A stretch of 26,200 bases of DNA from NORP309 sp045107085. GTDB taxonomy: Bacteria > Pseudomonadota > Gammaproteobacteria > Xanthomonadales > Marinicellaceae. Position 1 is the first letter of the stretch. Each line of letters opens with the position of its first letter. Location: NCBI GenBank assembly GCA_045107085.1, contig JBGCFT010000020.1, positions 1 to 26,200 on the forward strand, given 5' to 3'. The position numbers were made by a program, and so were the translations under genes. Shown piece by piece: positions 1 to 7,717 of this stretch. The notes beneath the pieces are model-generated. The model saw only the letters and a program-made list of their open reading frames with translations, ran no database searches and was not told the DNA's origin.

Positions 1-414
1 CATAAATCTAAAATTAGCGAAATGCACGGAATTGGCTGGCAAATGCCAATCACCATGGCAGCATTTTTCATTGCCAGTCTTAGTATTATTGGAGTGCCAC
101 CTTCGGGAGGAACTTGGAGTAAATGGTTTTTATTAATGGGCACAATGGAAACTGGTCAATGGTTTCTCATGGTAACTTTAATGATTAGCTCTCTACTCAA
201 TATTGCTTATTTGTTACCGATACCATTTCGTGCTTTTTTTCCACGAGATAATACCATTCCCAGGGTTTTTAATATTAAAGAAGCCCCTTTGCCCTCACTA
301 GTGGCATTATGCATAACAACTATAACTTGTATCATATTGTTTGTTTATCCGCAACCTTTATACGAATTAGCAACCTCTATTTTAACAACATCAGAAGTAT
401 CACATGGAAAATAA
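1..414 (+). CDS. MrpD/NuoN-like proton-conducting antiporter subunit, C-terminal part
   Basis: This gene is open at the left edge of the window; 137 codons remain, and the first ATG at 22 is internal. The remnant is membrane-embedded and carries GVPPSGGTWSKW, a form of the GxPPxxGFWSKW motif near the C-terminal half of MrpD, NuoN and NuoM proteins. Hydrophobic segments follow it. Family members form the ion-translocating membrane arm of Mrp cation/proton antiporters and of complex I-like enzymes. The stop overlaps the next gene's start by 11 bp, which indicates translational coupling in an operon whose earlier genes lie outside the window. The family is clear. Whether this is MrpD, MrpA-like or a complex I-related subunit cannot be settled from the fragment. 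Confidence 0.85.
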   Translation, partial: HKSKISEMHGIGWQMPITMAAFFIASLSIIGVPPSGGTWSKWFLLMGTMETGQWFLMVTLMISSLLNIAYLLPIPFRAFFPRDNTIPRVFNIKEAPLPSLVALCITTITCIILFVYPQPLYELATSILTTSEVSHGK

Positions 415-694
415 AAAAACTCATTTCTTTGATAAACCCGAAAACATCAAACGCGTTTTGAATGTATTTTATGCGTGTTGTGTCTTATTGGTCATATTAG
501 ATTTTGTAATTAAACGCAAAATTTACCACAGTTGGGAGAACTTATGGGGTTTTTATCCCATCTACGGATTCATTGGTTGTGTGGTTCTGGTGTTTGTAGC
601 CAGCTGGATGCGTAAGTTTCTTATGCGGGCTGAAAATTATTATGATGACGAATCAGAAACAGTTGAAAATTCAAATAAAGCAGGTGATAAATAA
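404..694 (+). CDS. Small two-helix membrane protein within antiporter operon
   Basis: The product has 96 residues. It has a basic/polar N-terminus, a hydrophobic helix at about residues 19-36, a second at about 51-68, and then a charged tail with RKFLMRAENYYDD. No named domain is recognised. The gene overlaps the preceding antiporter subunit by 11 bp and shares one base (TAATG) with the following one, so it is almost certainly co-translated with them. By position it may be an accessory or assembly subunit of the same membrane complex, in the way that small MrpE/F/G subunits accompany MrpA/D. It does not obviously match MrpE, MrpF or MrpG in sequence. The gene call is strong; the function is inferred from context only. 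Confidence 0.8.
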   Translation: MENKKTHFFDKPENIKRVLNVFYACCVLLVILDFVIKRKIYHSWENLWGFYPIYGFIGCVVLVFVASWMRKFLMRAENYYDDESETVENSNKAGDK

Positions 695-2394
695 TGTGGA
701 TGTTTGATATACCACCCTTTGTACCCTTTTTTATTGGAGCACTCATTGCAGCAATAACCCGTGGTCCACTGCGTGGTGCAATCATGGTTGCCATTCCTGT
801 TATAAGTGCAATACACCTTTGGATGGTTCCAGAAGGTTTGTATCTACAGTTTAATTTTTTAGGTTATGAGTTAACACCTTATCGAGTGGACAAGCTCAGT
901 TTGATGTTTGGCTATGTTTTTCATATAGCTGCGTTTATTGCTATCATTTATTCACTTCATGTCCGCGATACGATCCAGCAAGTCTCTGCAATGCTATATG
1001 CAGGCAGCGGATTAGGAGCTGTTTTTGCTGGTGACTTGATGACTTTATTTGTATTCTGGGAATTATTGGCATTTACTTCCGTGTTCCTTATTTGGGCACG
1101 TAGAACCCAAAAATCATACACCGCTGGAATGCGCTATTTGATTATTCAAGTACTGTCAGGAGTGATTCTTTTAGTAGGAACTTTGTTTTATGTTGCAGAA
1201 AATGGCACTTTGACTTTTGAATTTATTGGGTTAGATGGTATAGCTGGATGGCTAATATTCATTGCTTTTGGGATTAAGTGTGCATTCCCCGTAGCGCATA
1301 ATTGGTTGACTGATGCTTATCCAGAGGCAACTGTTACTGGCACAGTATTTCTCAGTGCATTTACCACCAAAGTTGCCGTATATGCTTTCGCACGATCCTA
1401 CCCTGGTACAGAACTTCTGGTTTATATCGGTGCTGCTATGGCTTGTTTTCCTATCTTTTTTGCTGTGCTTGAAAATGATTTGCGACGCGTACTGGCTTAT
1501 AGCTTAATCAATCAAGTTGGATTTATGGTTGTTGGAGTTGGTATCGGAACAGCATTAGCCATCAATGGTGCTGTCTCACATGCCTTTAATGACGTCATTT
1601 TTAAAGGTTTACTGTTTATGACTATGGGTGCCGTATTAAAAATGACAGGCAAAATAAATGGATCAGAATTGGGAGGTTTATACAAGACCATGCCCAAAAC
1701 CACTATTCTCTGCATTATCGGCGCAGCTTCAATTTCAGCCTTTCCATTGTTCAGTGGTTTTGTAAGCAAATCCATGGTGATGTCTGCTGCTCTAAATAAT
1801 GGCCATGATTGGGTCTGGTTAATGTTATTATTTGCATCAGCTGGAGTCTTCCATCATGCTGGCATTAAGATTCCTTATTTTGCTTTTTTTGCTCACGATT
1901 CAGGTATACGTGTATCTGATCCACCGAAAAACATGTTAGCAGCCATGTTTATCGCAGCAGCGCTTTGTGTTGCCATCGGTATCTATCCAGCAGCATTGTA
2001 TTCGCTATTGCCCTATGATACGGGATACAATCCATATGATGCCACACATGTATTGGCTCAAACACAGTTACTGTTCTTCTCTGCTCTTGCTTTTGTTTGG
2101 TTGAATCTCAGGGGACTTTATCCACCTGAATTACCATCTACAAACTTAGATATTGATTGGACCTATCGTCGATTATTCCCTAGAATAATTCAGAAGTCTT
2201 TTGCAATAATAGCTAAATTATCGCAGTCTGTAAGTACAGCATTTCAATACAGATTAAAATCAGGCTTGGCTTATTTGGCACGTAAAAATAACAAAATAAG
2301 TGGGCTTCTTTCTGAAAATCATCCGGCAGGTAGTATGGTTTTATGGGTTGTAGTTATTTTGGCATCCTATCTATTTCTCACATTTGTTAAATAA
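694..2394 (+). CDS. MrpD/NuoN-like Na+(K+)/H+ antiporter membrane subunit
   Basis: This is a 566-residue polytopic membrane protein with the proton_antipo_M (Mrp D / complex I N-M-L) core. The residues expected of a working proton channel are visible: Glu123 in FWE (TM5 glutamate), Lys195 in GIKCAFP, Lys226 in TTKVAVY, His296 and Lys304 in SHAFNDVIFKG, and Lys359 in FVSKS. The C-terminal region past residue 470 is a cytoplasmic-looking stretch followed by a final helix, so the protein is somewhat longer than a typical MrpD of about 500 residues. It is the last gene of the operon and ends about 90 bp before a strong hairpin. It is the second paralogue of this family within 2.4 kb. Family membership is certain; the transported cation is not determinable. 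Confidence 0.9.
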   Translation: MWMFDIPPFVPFFIGALIAAITRGPLRGAIMVAIPVISAIHLWMVPEGLYLQFNFLGYELTPYRVDKLSLMFGYVFHIAAFIAIIYSLHVRDTIQQVSAMLYAGSGLGAVFAGDLMTLFVFWELLAFTSVFLIWARRTQKSYTAGMRYLIIQVLSGVILLVGTLFYVAENGTLTFEFIGLDGIAGWLIFIAFGIKCAFPVAHNWLTDAYPEATVTGTVFLSAFTTKVAVYAFARSYPGTELLVYIGAAMACFPIFFAVLENDLRRVLAYSLINQVGFMVVGVGIGTALAINGAVSHAFNDVIFKGLLFMTMGAVLKMTGKINGSELGGLYKTMPKTTILCIIGAASISAFPLFSGFVSKSMVMSAALNNGHDWVWLMLLFASAGVFHHAGIKIPYFAFFAHDSGIRVSDPPKNMLAAMFIAAALCVAIGIYPAALYSLLPYDTGYNPYDATHVLAQTQLLFFSALAFVWLNLRGLYPPELPSTNLDIDWTYRRLFPRIIQKSFAIIAKLSQSVSTAFQYRLKSGLAYLARKNNKISGLLSENHPAGSMVLWVVVILASYLFLTFVK

Positions 2395-2486
2395 GAAAAA
2401 CTATAGATATCAATAATAAATAGAATTAGGTTTTAAAACAGATAGCAATAATTTAGGTGACATACCTTAAACAATTAAGAACAAAG

Positions 2487-2520
2487 TATTTAAGAGAGTT
2501 TTGCAAAGCTCTCTTAAATA
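2487..2520. terminator. Perfect 12-bp hairpin between convergent genes
   Basis: Arms TATTTAAGAGAG and CTCTCTTAAATA are exact reverse complements flanking a 10-nt spacer (TTTTGCAAAG), which itself can extend pairing through TTT/AAA. It sits between the antiporter operon (+) and the sigma-factor cassette (-), the expected place for a bidirectional terminator. The stem is AT-rich at its base and there is no long T-run, so termination strength is uncertain. Confidence 0.65.
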
Positions 2521-2533
2521 TTAATTAAATATT

Positions 2534-2923
2534 CTAAAGCGTAAATTTACTTTTCATGTACTGAAAATCTGCTTGCAAAGCTTTCTTTTCTGCTTGTATG
2601 TGACTTATCAAATTAGATTCAAGATTCATTGATAAGTCATTAATATTTAATTTTGAGATTTGCACTGACTTGAGATTTAAGTGAGTTTGCGCAACAGTGC
2701 TGTCAATTTTTGTTGCTGGAGTCATATTAATTACAACCAACATTATCGCAGCGGCAACAAACCCAGATGGAATGAACCACTTGAATGTTTCAAATGATTT
2801 AACTTTACCATTTGAATGCACTGTATTTTCTACTTTACGCATAACAGATTCATGAAAACCATGAGGAGGATTTTTGTAAAATGCCTTCGCATCTCTTTTT
2901 AATTGTTGCTCTAAACTTTTCAT
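2534..2923 (-). CDS. Single-pass membrane protein, probable anti-sigma factor
   Basis: The product has 129 residues: about 48 polar N-terminal residues, one hydrophobic helix at about 50-66, then about 60 residues that would lie in the periplasm. Its ATG overlaps the stop of the ECF sigma gene (ATGA), the usual arrangement of a sigma/anti-sigma pair. There is no zinc-binding HxxxCxxC motif of the ZAS type and no recognised sensor domain. I infer an anti-sigma role from position, topology and coupling; the sequence itself does not prove it. The C-terminal part is rich in Asn, Ser and Leu and may be helical. Alternatively it is an unrelated small membrane protein co-expressed with the sigma factor. 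Confidence 0.75.
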   Translation of the reverse strand: MKSLEQQLKRDAKAFYKNPPHGFHESVMRKVENTVHSNGKVKSFETFKWFIPSGFVAAAIMLVVINMTPATKIDSTVAQTHLNLKSVQISKLNINDLSMNLESNLISHIQAEKKALQADFQYMKSKFTL

Positions 2924-3465
2924 AATAGTAGGCCTTGCATAAGAAAATCCTTTGAGAGTCTTTTCATGTTTTGACTGTTGGCTAATTTCTTTTTACTGCG
3001 AAACAGTGATATTTTAACCCAACTCTGGCTGCGTTGTAAAATTTTTGCAATGTCTTTAATACTCAATTCTTCACTATAAAAAAACCACAACACATCATAG
3101 GCCTCAGGCTTTAATAAGCTCTTTATCTGAAACCATATGTTATTTCTATCAATTTTATGCTGGTTCTCATCTGTGTGGTTTGGTGTCTGTTGCTGATTTT
3201 CTTGATAATAAAGCATGTGCTGCTTTTTGATTAATCGATTGGCAATAGTAAATAGCCAAGTGCTAAACTGCCATTTTGATTGATAACTGCCAATGTATTT
3301 GTAGGCGCTAATGAATGTGTCTTGAAGAACATCCTCAGCATCGTGAGAGTTATGACAGCGAGCTAACAAGTATTGGTATAAGCGTTTTTGATACAAGAGC
3401 ACCAGTTGTGAAAAACAACTGGTCTCTCCTTCTTTGGCTTGGTTAATTAAGCTTTGTTCATTCAT
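2920..3465 (-). CDS. ECF-type RNA polymerase sigma factor
   Basis: The product is 181 residues, the normal size of an extracytoplasmic-function sigma factor (regions 2 and 4 only). Region 2 is visible at about residues 20-82, with HDAEDVLQDTFISAYK and STWLFTIANRLI binding core polymerase and the -10 element. Region 4 is at about 120-165, with the helix-turn-helix LSIKDIAKILQRSQSWVKISLFRSKKKL for -35 recognition. It begins 24 bp after the upstream secreted-protein gene and overlaps the downstream membrane protein gene by 4 bp. It is therefore the middle gene of a three-gene unit. ECF factors usually autoregulate, so the promoter upstream of 4461 is the likeliest target. The ECF subgroup cannot be assigned by eye. 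Confidence 0.92.
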   Translation of the reverse strand: MNEQSLINQAKEGETSCFSQLVLLYQKRLYQYLLARCHNSHDAEDVLQDTFISAYKYIGSYQSKWQFSTWLFTIANRLIKKQHMLYYQENQQQTPNHTDENQHKIDRNNIWFQIKSLLKPEAYDVLWFFYSEELSIKDIAKILQRSQSWVKISLFRSKKKLANSQNMKRLSKDFLMQGLLL

Positions 3466-3489
3466 TAAATTATCTGATTGGTATGAACT

Positions 3490-4461
3490 TTATGATCCAA
3501 CTTTAACTTCTACTTTATAACCATCTTTAAGACTTTGCGCCTCTTTTTGCGCTTCCTTCTTGAGGTCTTCAATTGATACATAACTACTGATTAAAATATC
3601 TGTGCCTTTTCTTTCAATATTAATATTCTGCATAGCAGCAGACTGTAGCTCATTTTCATCATTGGCACCTGATAAATTTGCCATGGCCACCAAACCATTG
3701 ATGATTTGCTCAATTTGTTTGGCTGTGGCTTCATCAGTGGTTGTTAATGCCACATCTAAAACCATGTCACTGTTCACCTCTGAAATACTAAATGAAGCCT
3801 GTGTTACCTTTTGAAATATTTCAGATTGCATCATGTGGGTATTCTTATCAATATTCATGCCCATGTGAGCCAAAGCTGATTTGACATCAACGACCACAGA
3901 GAACAACTCACCATTATTGATACTGTGCCCATCATAAGTGTTATCTAACCAATTTTTAACTTCGTTTAATTGAAAACTAATTACTGATAACTGATTGTTT
4001 ACCTTACTAAAATAAACTTCTTTTATCTTTTTACCTTCACGGCCTTCTTCTTCGTCCACTTCTAATATTTGAATTTCATGATTTTTATAATTAACAGAAC
4101 TTTCATTAATAAATTCAGACACATCATCTTGGCTGTATAAAAAGTCTAAAACATAAGCATTAACCGAAAACTGAGTGAAGTCTCCATGAATCACTGCAGT
4201 GGCATCCTCTGCTCCTTCGGCATTGCCATAAAAACTGATAAATGATATTTCTTCAGGAATCTTAATAAAATCAGATTTGCCTTTATGGTTCTCCATTCTT
4301 ATGTCTTGTTCAAAAATTTTATAAATCTCATTGCTTTCTATCTTATCTACATCGATGGTCACATACCAAGTAGCGTCATTAAGGCTTGCTGATGATTGAA
4401 AAGATAACAGCATAATGAATGCCATGGCAATAAAAGTTGTGAATGGTATTTTTTGTTTCAT
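3490..4461 (-). CDS. Exported protein of unknown function, first gene of the ECF sigma cassette
   Basis: The product has 323 residues with a clear signal peptide (MKQK, hydrophobic core to about residue 22, then SSASLND) and no further membrane helix, so it should be periplasmic or secreted. The rest alternates beta-strand-like and helical stretches, with an acidic patch EVDEEEGREGKK near the middle and a Lys/Glu-rich C-terminus. I do not recognise a named domain. The ATG is preceded by GGAG at a 6-nt spacing. It lies directly upstream of the sigma gene on the same strand. It could be the envelope stress ligand, a sensor component or simply the main target of the sigma factor. No catalytic motif is visible. 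Confidence 0.85.
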   Translation of the reverse strand: MKQKIPFTTFIAMAFIMLLSFQSSASLNDATWYVTIDVDKIESNEIYKIFEQDIRMENHKGKSDFIKIPEEISFISFYGNAEGAEDATAVIHGDFTQFSVNAYVLDFLYSQDDVSEFINESSVNYKNHEIQILEVDEEEGREGKKIKEVYFSKVNNQLSVISFQLNEVKNWLDNTYDGHSINNGELFSVVVDVKSALAHMGMNIDKNTHMMQSEIFQKVTQASFSISEVNSDMVLDVALTTTDEATAKQIEQIINGLVAMANLSGANDENELQSAAMQNINIERKGTDILISSYVSIEDLKKEAQKEAQSLKDGYKVEVKVGS

Positions 4462-4777
4462 GTTGTTCTCCAGTTTGTATTAAGTTTACATAGACTTATA
4501 GGAGAACAAAGTGCTAAAAGTTACACTTTATTTAAATTCGTTACTTTTGGCATGGAGGGTTTTGATTATTATTGAGTCTGGATTGAAAGGCTTATCTATC
4601 ATAGGACTGTTTTCTTTCTAAGTTAATTATAAGCAAAAGTGAATTGACTCGTTTTCACCTTTTTGGTGAATCACAACTCTCTATCTTTTTCTAGATAATT
4701 AGAAAAGTAATTACTTAATATATACAACTAATTTTAATTATTATAAGATCATTTCAAAACTTTATCAGGACTTAATT
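4462..4777. other. 316-bp divergent intergenic region
   Basis: This AT-rich spacer lies between the divergent sigma cassette (-) and the FG-GAP gene (+), so both promoters should be here. A Shine-Dalgarno GGAG sits next to 4461, and AGGAC lies 8-9 nt before the ATG at 4778. A small perfect palindrome, TTCACC-TTTTT-GGTGAA, lies at 4654-4670 and could be an operator or a weak hairpin. I could not assign a convincing sigma-70 or ECF promoter pair by eye. No small gene is evident. Confidence 0.5.
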
Positions 4778-6379
4778 ATGAACTTAAATGGAAAGATATT
4801 TTCAATATTCATATCAATGACAATGTATATCAACTTTAGTCATGCTCAGTTTCAACCAGTACTCAATTTAAATGAGATTAATGGTAACAATGGATTTGTT
4901 ATTAATGGCACTAATGAAGACGATAAGTTTGGAACATCTGTCAGCTATGCTGGTGATATTAATGCTGACGGAATCGATGATTTTATAATTGGATCTCCTT
5001 TTGCAGAATCAAATGGCATGGCTTTTTCTGGCAAAAGCTATGTTATATTTGGAAATAATTTAGGTTATCCCAATCCATTTGAGTTATCTAATATTAACGG
5101 TAAAAATGGGATAATTATTAATGGTACAGGAGTTGATGAAGCATCAGGATTGTCAGTCAGTAATGCTGGAGATTTTAACAACGATGGTATTGATGATTTA
5201 ATAATTGGAGCAGGTTTTGGTGATTCATATTCTGGTCGTTTTTATATTATATTTGGCAATACATCTCAATTTCCTACTCCTTTTGATTTATCAAGCATTA
5301 ATGGATTGAATGGAATCGTAATTAGTGGCGCTAATGATTTTGATCAATTAGGAGCAGACGCACCAGTTAGTAGTGTTGGTGATACTAATAATGATGGAAT
5401 CGATGATATTATAATTGGAGCTGGATATGCCTCCCCTAACAACATCTTTGGCGCGGGAAGTAGTTATGTTGTTTTTGGAAGTAATACAAAATTGCCAAAC
5501 CCATTAGAATTATCTAGCCTTAATGGCAACAACGGTATTATTATTAATGGTGTAAATAATGGTGATGTCTCTGGTAAGTCAGTTAGTAATGCTGGTGATA
5601 TTAATTCTGATGGTATTGATGATTTTATTATTGCAGCTCCTGCTACAGATACTAACGGTGTTTCAGGTTCAGGTAGCACTTATTTAATATACGGTAGTGA
5701 TTTAGGTTTTACCAGTCCAATGGAATTATCAAGTATCAATGGTAGCAATGGTATTGTTATTAATGGTGCTAATCGATTTGACTTCTCAAGTAATTCAATC
5801 AGTAATGCAGGAGATTTTAATGGTGATGGATTCGATGATTTAATTATTGGAGCAGAGTTAGCAGATCCTAATGACGTTAATGCCTCTGGAAGTTGTTATG
5901 TTATATTTGGCAGTGATTCAGGTTTATCTTCTCCACTCAATTTATCAAGTATTAATGGTAGTAACGGTATTGTTATTAATGGAGCCAATCGATTCGATCA
6001 TTTAGGATCTTCTGTCAGTAATGCAGGAGATGTAAATGGAGACAATATTGATGACATAATAATTGGGGCTTCTAGTGCAGCACCGAATGATATCAATCAA
6101 GCTGGCAGTGTTTTTGTCATTTTTGGCTCGAAAAGTCTTTTTTCTAGCCCAATTAATATTTCGAGCATAAACGGTAGAAATGGGTTTGTAATAAATGGTG
6201 TCAATGCTGATGATAATATAGGGAGATCAGTGAGCACTGCTGGTGATATTAATGGTGATGGTATTAATGATTTAATTATAGGTGTTGCATCTGCTGATCC
6301 GAACGATAATTCTAACTCTGGAAGCAGTTTTATTATATTTGGCAATGATGGTGTTTTTTCTAATGATTTTGAACAATAA
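4778..6379 (+). CDS. Secreted seven-repeat FG-GAP (integrin-alpha-like) beta-propeller protein
   Basis: The product has 533 residues with a signal peptide ending near residue 23 (NFSHA|Q). The remainder is seven FG-GAP repeats of about 72 residues. Each has the calcium-binding loop DxNxDGxDDxIIG (starting near residues 60, 132, 202, 274, 346, 418 and 490) followed by a YVIFG strand. In integrin alpha chains and bacterial relatives seven such repeats close one beta-propeller with Ca2+ bound in the loops; the count of exactly seven supports one complete propeller. Repeat 6 has DGD-to-GDN wobble (DVNGDNIDD) but keeps the acidic positions. The C-terminus ends VFSNDFEQ, resembling the short FxNGFE tails seen on many secreted proteins of Marinicella and Xanthomonadales. 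The likely role is adhesion or surface binding; the ligand is unknown. Confidence 0.88.
   Translation: MNLNGKIFSIFISMTMYINFSHAQFQPVLNLNEINGNNGFVINGTNEDDKFGTSVSYAGDINADGIDDFIIGSPFAESNGMAFSGKSYVIFGNNLGYPNPFELSNINGKNGIIINGTGVDEASGLSVSNAGDFNNDGIDDLIIGAGFGDSYSGRFYIIFGNTSQFPTPFDLSSINGLNGIVISGANDFDQLGADAPVSSVGDTNNDGIDDIIIGAGYASPNNIFGAGSSYVVFGSNTKLPNPLELSSLNGNNGIIINGVNNGDVSGKSVSNAGDINSDGIDDFIIAAPATDTNGVSGSGSTYLIYGSDLGFTSPMELSSINGSNGIVINGANRFDFSSNSISNAGDFNGDGFDDLIIGAELADPNDVNASGSCYVIFGSDSGLSSPLNLSSINGSNGIVINGANRFDHLGSSVSNAGDVNGDNIDDIIIGASSAAPNDINQAGSVFVIFGSKSLFSSPINISSINGRNGFVINGVNADDNIGRSVSTAGDINGDGINDLIIGVASADPNDNSNSGSSFIIFGNDGVFSNDFEQ
4868..6350 (+). repeat. Seven tandem ~216-bp coding repeats
   Basis: DNA encoding the FG-GAP propeller repeats with a period of 216 bp (one unit about 210 bp). 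Adjacent units are partly near-identical; for example the stretch encoding SSINGSNGIVINGANRFD occurs at about 5732-5785 and again at about 5945-6000 with only scattered third-position changes. Boundaries are approximate. Confidence 0.8.
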
Positions 6380-6399
6380 TTCATTTTCAAAATTCACAC

Positions 6400-7656
6400 T
6401 CAATGCACTTGAATCACACTATCCCAGCGTGTGGTGTAGGCGGGAGTTTTCTTGTTGCTGTTCATGACCCATTGTTTGTCAAAGCCTTCGGTGGCAAATC
6501 GTGCCACGCCTTTACCAAAACGTTGATTAATGGAATCCAATACATTCATTAATTTGTAATCTCCTGGTGTTTCTTTGACGAACATGTCGGTTTGTACGCA
6601 ATTACGATCACACAGGTCGTTGAGGGTAATGCCGGCTTTTTTGTATTGAAAACCAGGTTTAAATATTTTCTTCAAAGCTTGTTCGGTGGCTTGTAAAAAA
6701 ATTCGGGTATCATCAGTCGGTGAAGGCACTTTAATCGTGATAGATTGCACATATTGTTTGTCACGTTGGCTGAATGGATTGGTGCGAATGCCAACTGTAA
6801 TGCACGAAGCAACAGAGGCTTGCTCACGCAGTTGCACGCATGCTCGGGTGACATGATAGGCCAAGGCTTCACTTAATAATCGGTATTGCGATGTTTTTTC
6901 ACCAAATGAACGGGTGCAGATGATTTGTTTTTTCTTTTCTGGATCCGCATCAAAGGCCAAACACGATTGTCCCCGTAACTCAGTGATGGTGCGTTCCATC
7001 ACCACACCAAACCGTCGGCGCATATTTTTTATGTCGCTATCACGCAGTTGTTGTGCAGTAAATATGCCAATGGCATTGAGTTTTGCACTTAAGGCGCGCC
7101 CTATTCCCCAAATACCATTCACCTCTAAATGCTTCAAGGCTTCGGTTTGTTGGTATGGGTTGTTTAACATCAACACACTGCCTGTTACTTTCAATTTTTT
7201 GGCAAAATGATTGGCTACTTTGGCCAAAGTTTTACTCGGTGCGATGCCGACACATACGGGTAAGCCAATCCATTGTTTGATTTGATTGACCAATCGTTGA
7301 TTGTATCGCACCAAATTAAGGTGCGTGAAATTTGTGTAGTTGATGAAGGATTCATCGATTGAATACACTTCAATGTCATCGCTGTATTGTTCAATAATAG
7401 AAACCGCACGATTGGACATGTCGCCATATAAAGCGTAATTTGATGAGAGTACCGCAATGTTTTCATGTGCGACTAAATCAGATATTTGGTGAATGGGTGC
7501 GCCCATTTTGACGCCCATGTTTTTCACTTCATCCGAACGCGCCACCGCACAACCGTCGTTATTACTCAAGACAATAACGGGCCGGTGCCACAAGCTGGGA
7601 TTAAAAACCCGCTCGCAGCTGACATAAAAATTATTAACGTCGCACAGTGCTATCAT
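6400..7656 (-). CDS. umuC: DNA polymerase V catalytic subunit UmuC
   Basis: The product is 418 residues, close to E. coli UmuC (422). It is a Y-family error-prone polymerase that copies past DNA lesions together with the UmuD' dimer. The catalytic carboxylates are present at the same numbers as in E. coli: Asp6 in ALCDVN, and Asp101 and Glu102 in YSIDES. The helix-hairpin-helix region follows (NGIWGIGRALSAKL), then the little-finger domain. Near the C-terminus QTDMF fits the beta-clamp-binding pentapeptide. The gene follows umuD on the same strand after a 60-bp gap and is probably co-transcribed. Its 3' end comes within 20 bp of the convergent FG-GAP gene. No defects are seen. Confidence 0.95.
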   Translation of the reverse strand: MIALCDVNNFYVSCERVFNPSLWHRPVIVLSNNDGCAVARSDEVKNMGVKMGAPIHQISDLVAHENIAVLSSNYALYGDMSNRAVSIIEQYSDDIEVYSIDESFINYTNFTHLNLVRYNQRLVNQIKQWIGLPVCVGIAPSKTLAKVANHFAKKLKVTGSVLMLNNPYQQTEALKHLEVNGIWGIGRALSAKLNAIGIFTAQQLRDSDIKNMRRRFGVVMERTITELRGQSCLAFDADPEKKKQIICTRSFGEKTSQYRLLSEALAYHVTRACVQLREQASVASCITVGIRTNPFSQRDKQYVQSITIKVPSPTDDTRIFLQATEQALKKIFKPGFQYKKAGITLNDLCDRNCVQTDMFVKETPGDYKLMNVLDSINQRFGKGVARFATEGFDKQWVMNSNKKTPAYTTRWDSVIQVH

Positions 7657-7717
7657 TGTTTTATTTATTACTTTAAATCTTGTGGCTAAGAAAAGCAGAT
7701 TGTATTGTATGTATTTC

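Noticed and set aside
4868..6350. Regular repeats that might suggest a CRISPR array or satellite DNA
   Set aside because: The repeats are about 216 bp, stay in one open frame and encode FG-GAP blades; there are no short constant repeats separated by unique spacers.
6914..7210. Plus-strand open frame of 98 codons opposite umuC
   Set aside because: It lies wholly within the well-conserved umuC coding region and has no family features.
7686..7717. SOS-box-like sequence in the umuD-umuC gap
   Set aside because: It lacks the paired CTG/CAG ends at the right spacing and lies between the two genes rather than upstream of the operon.
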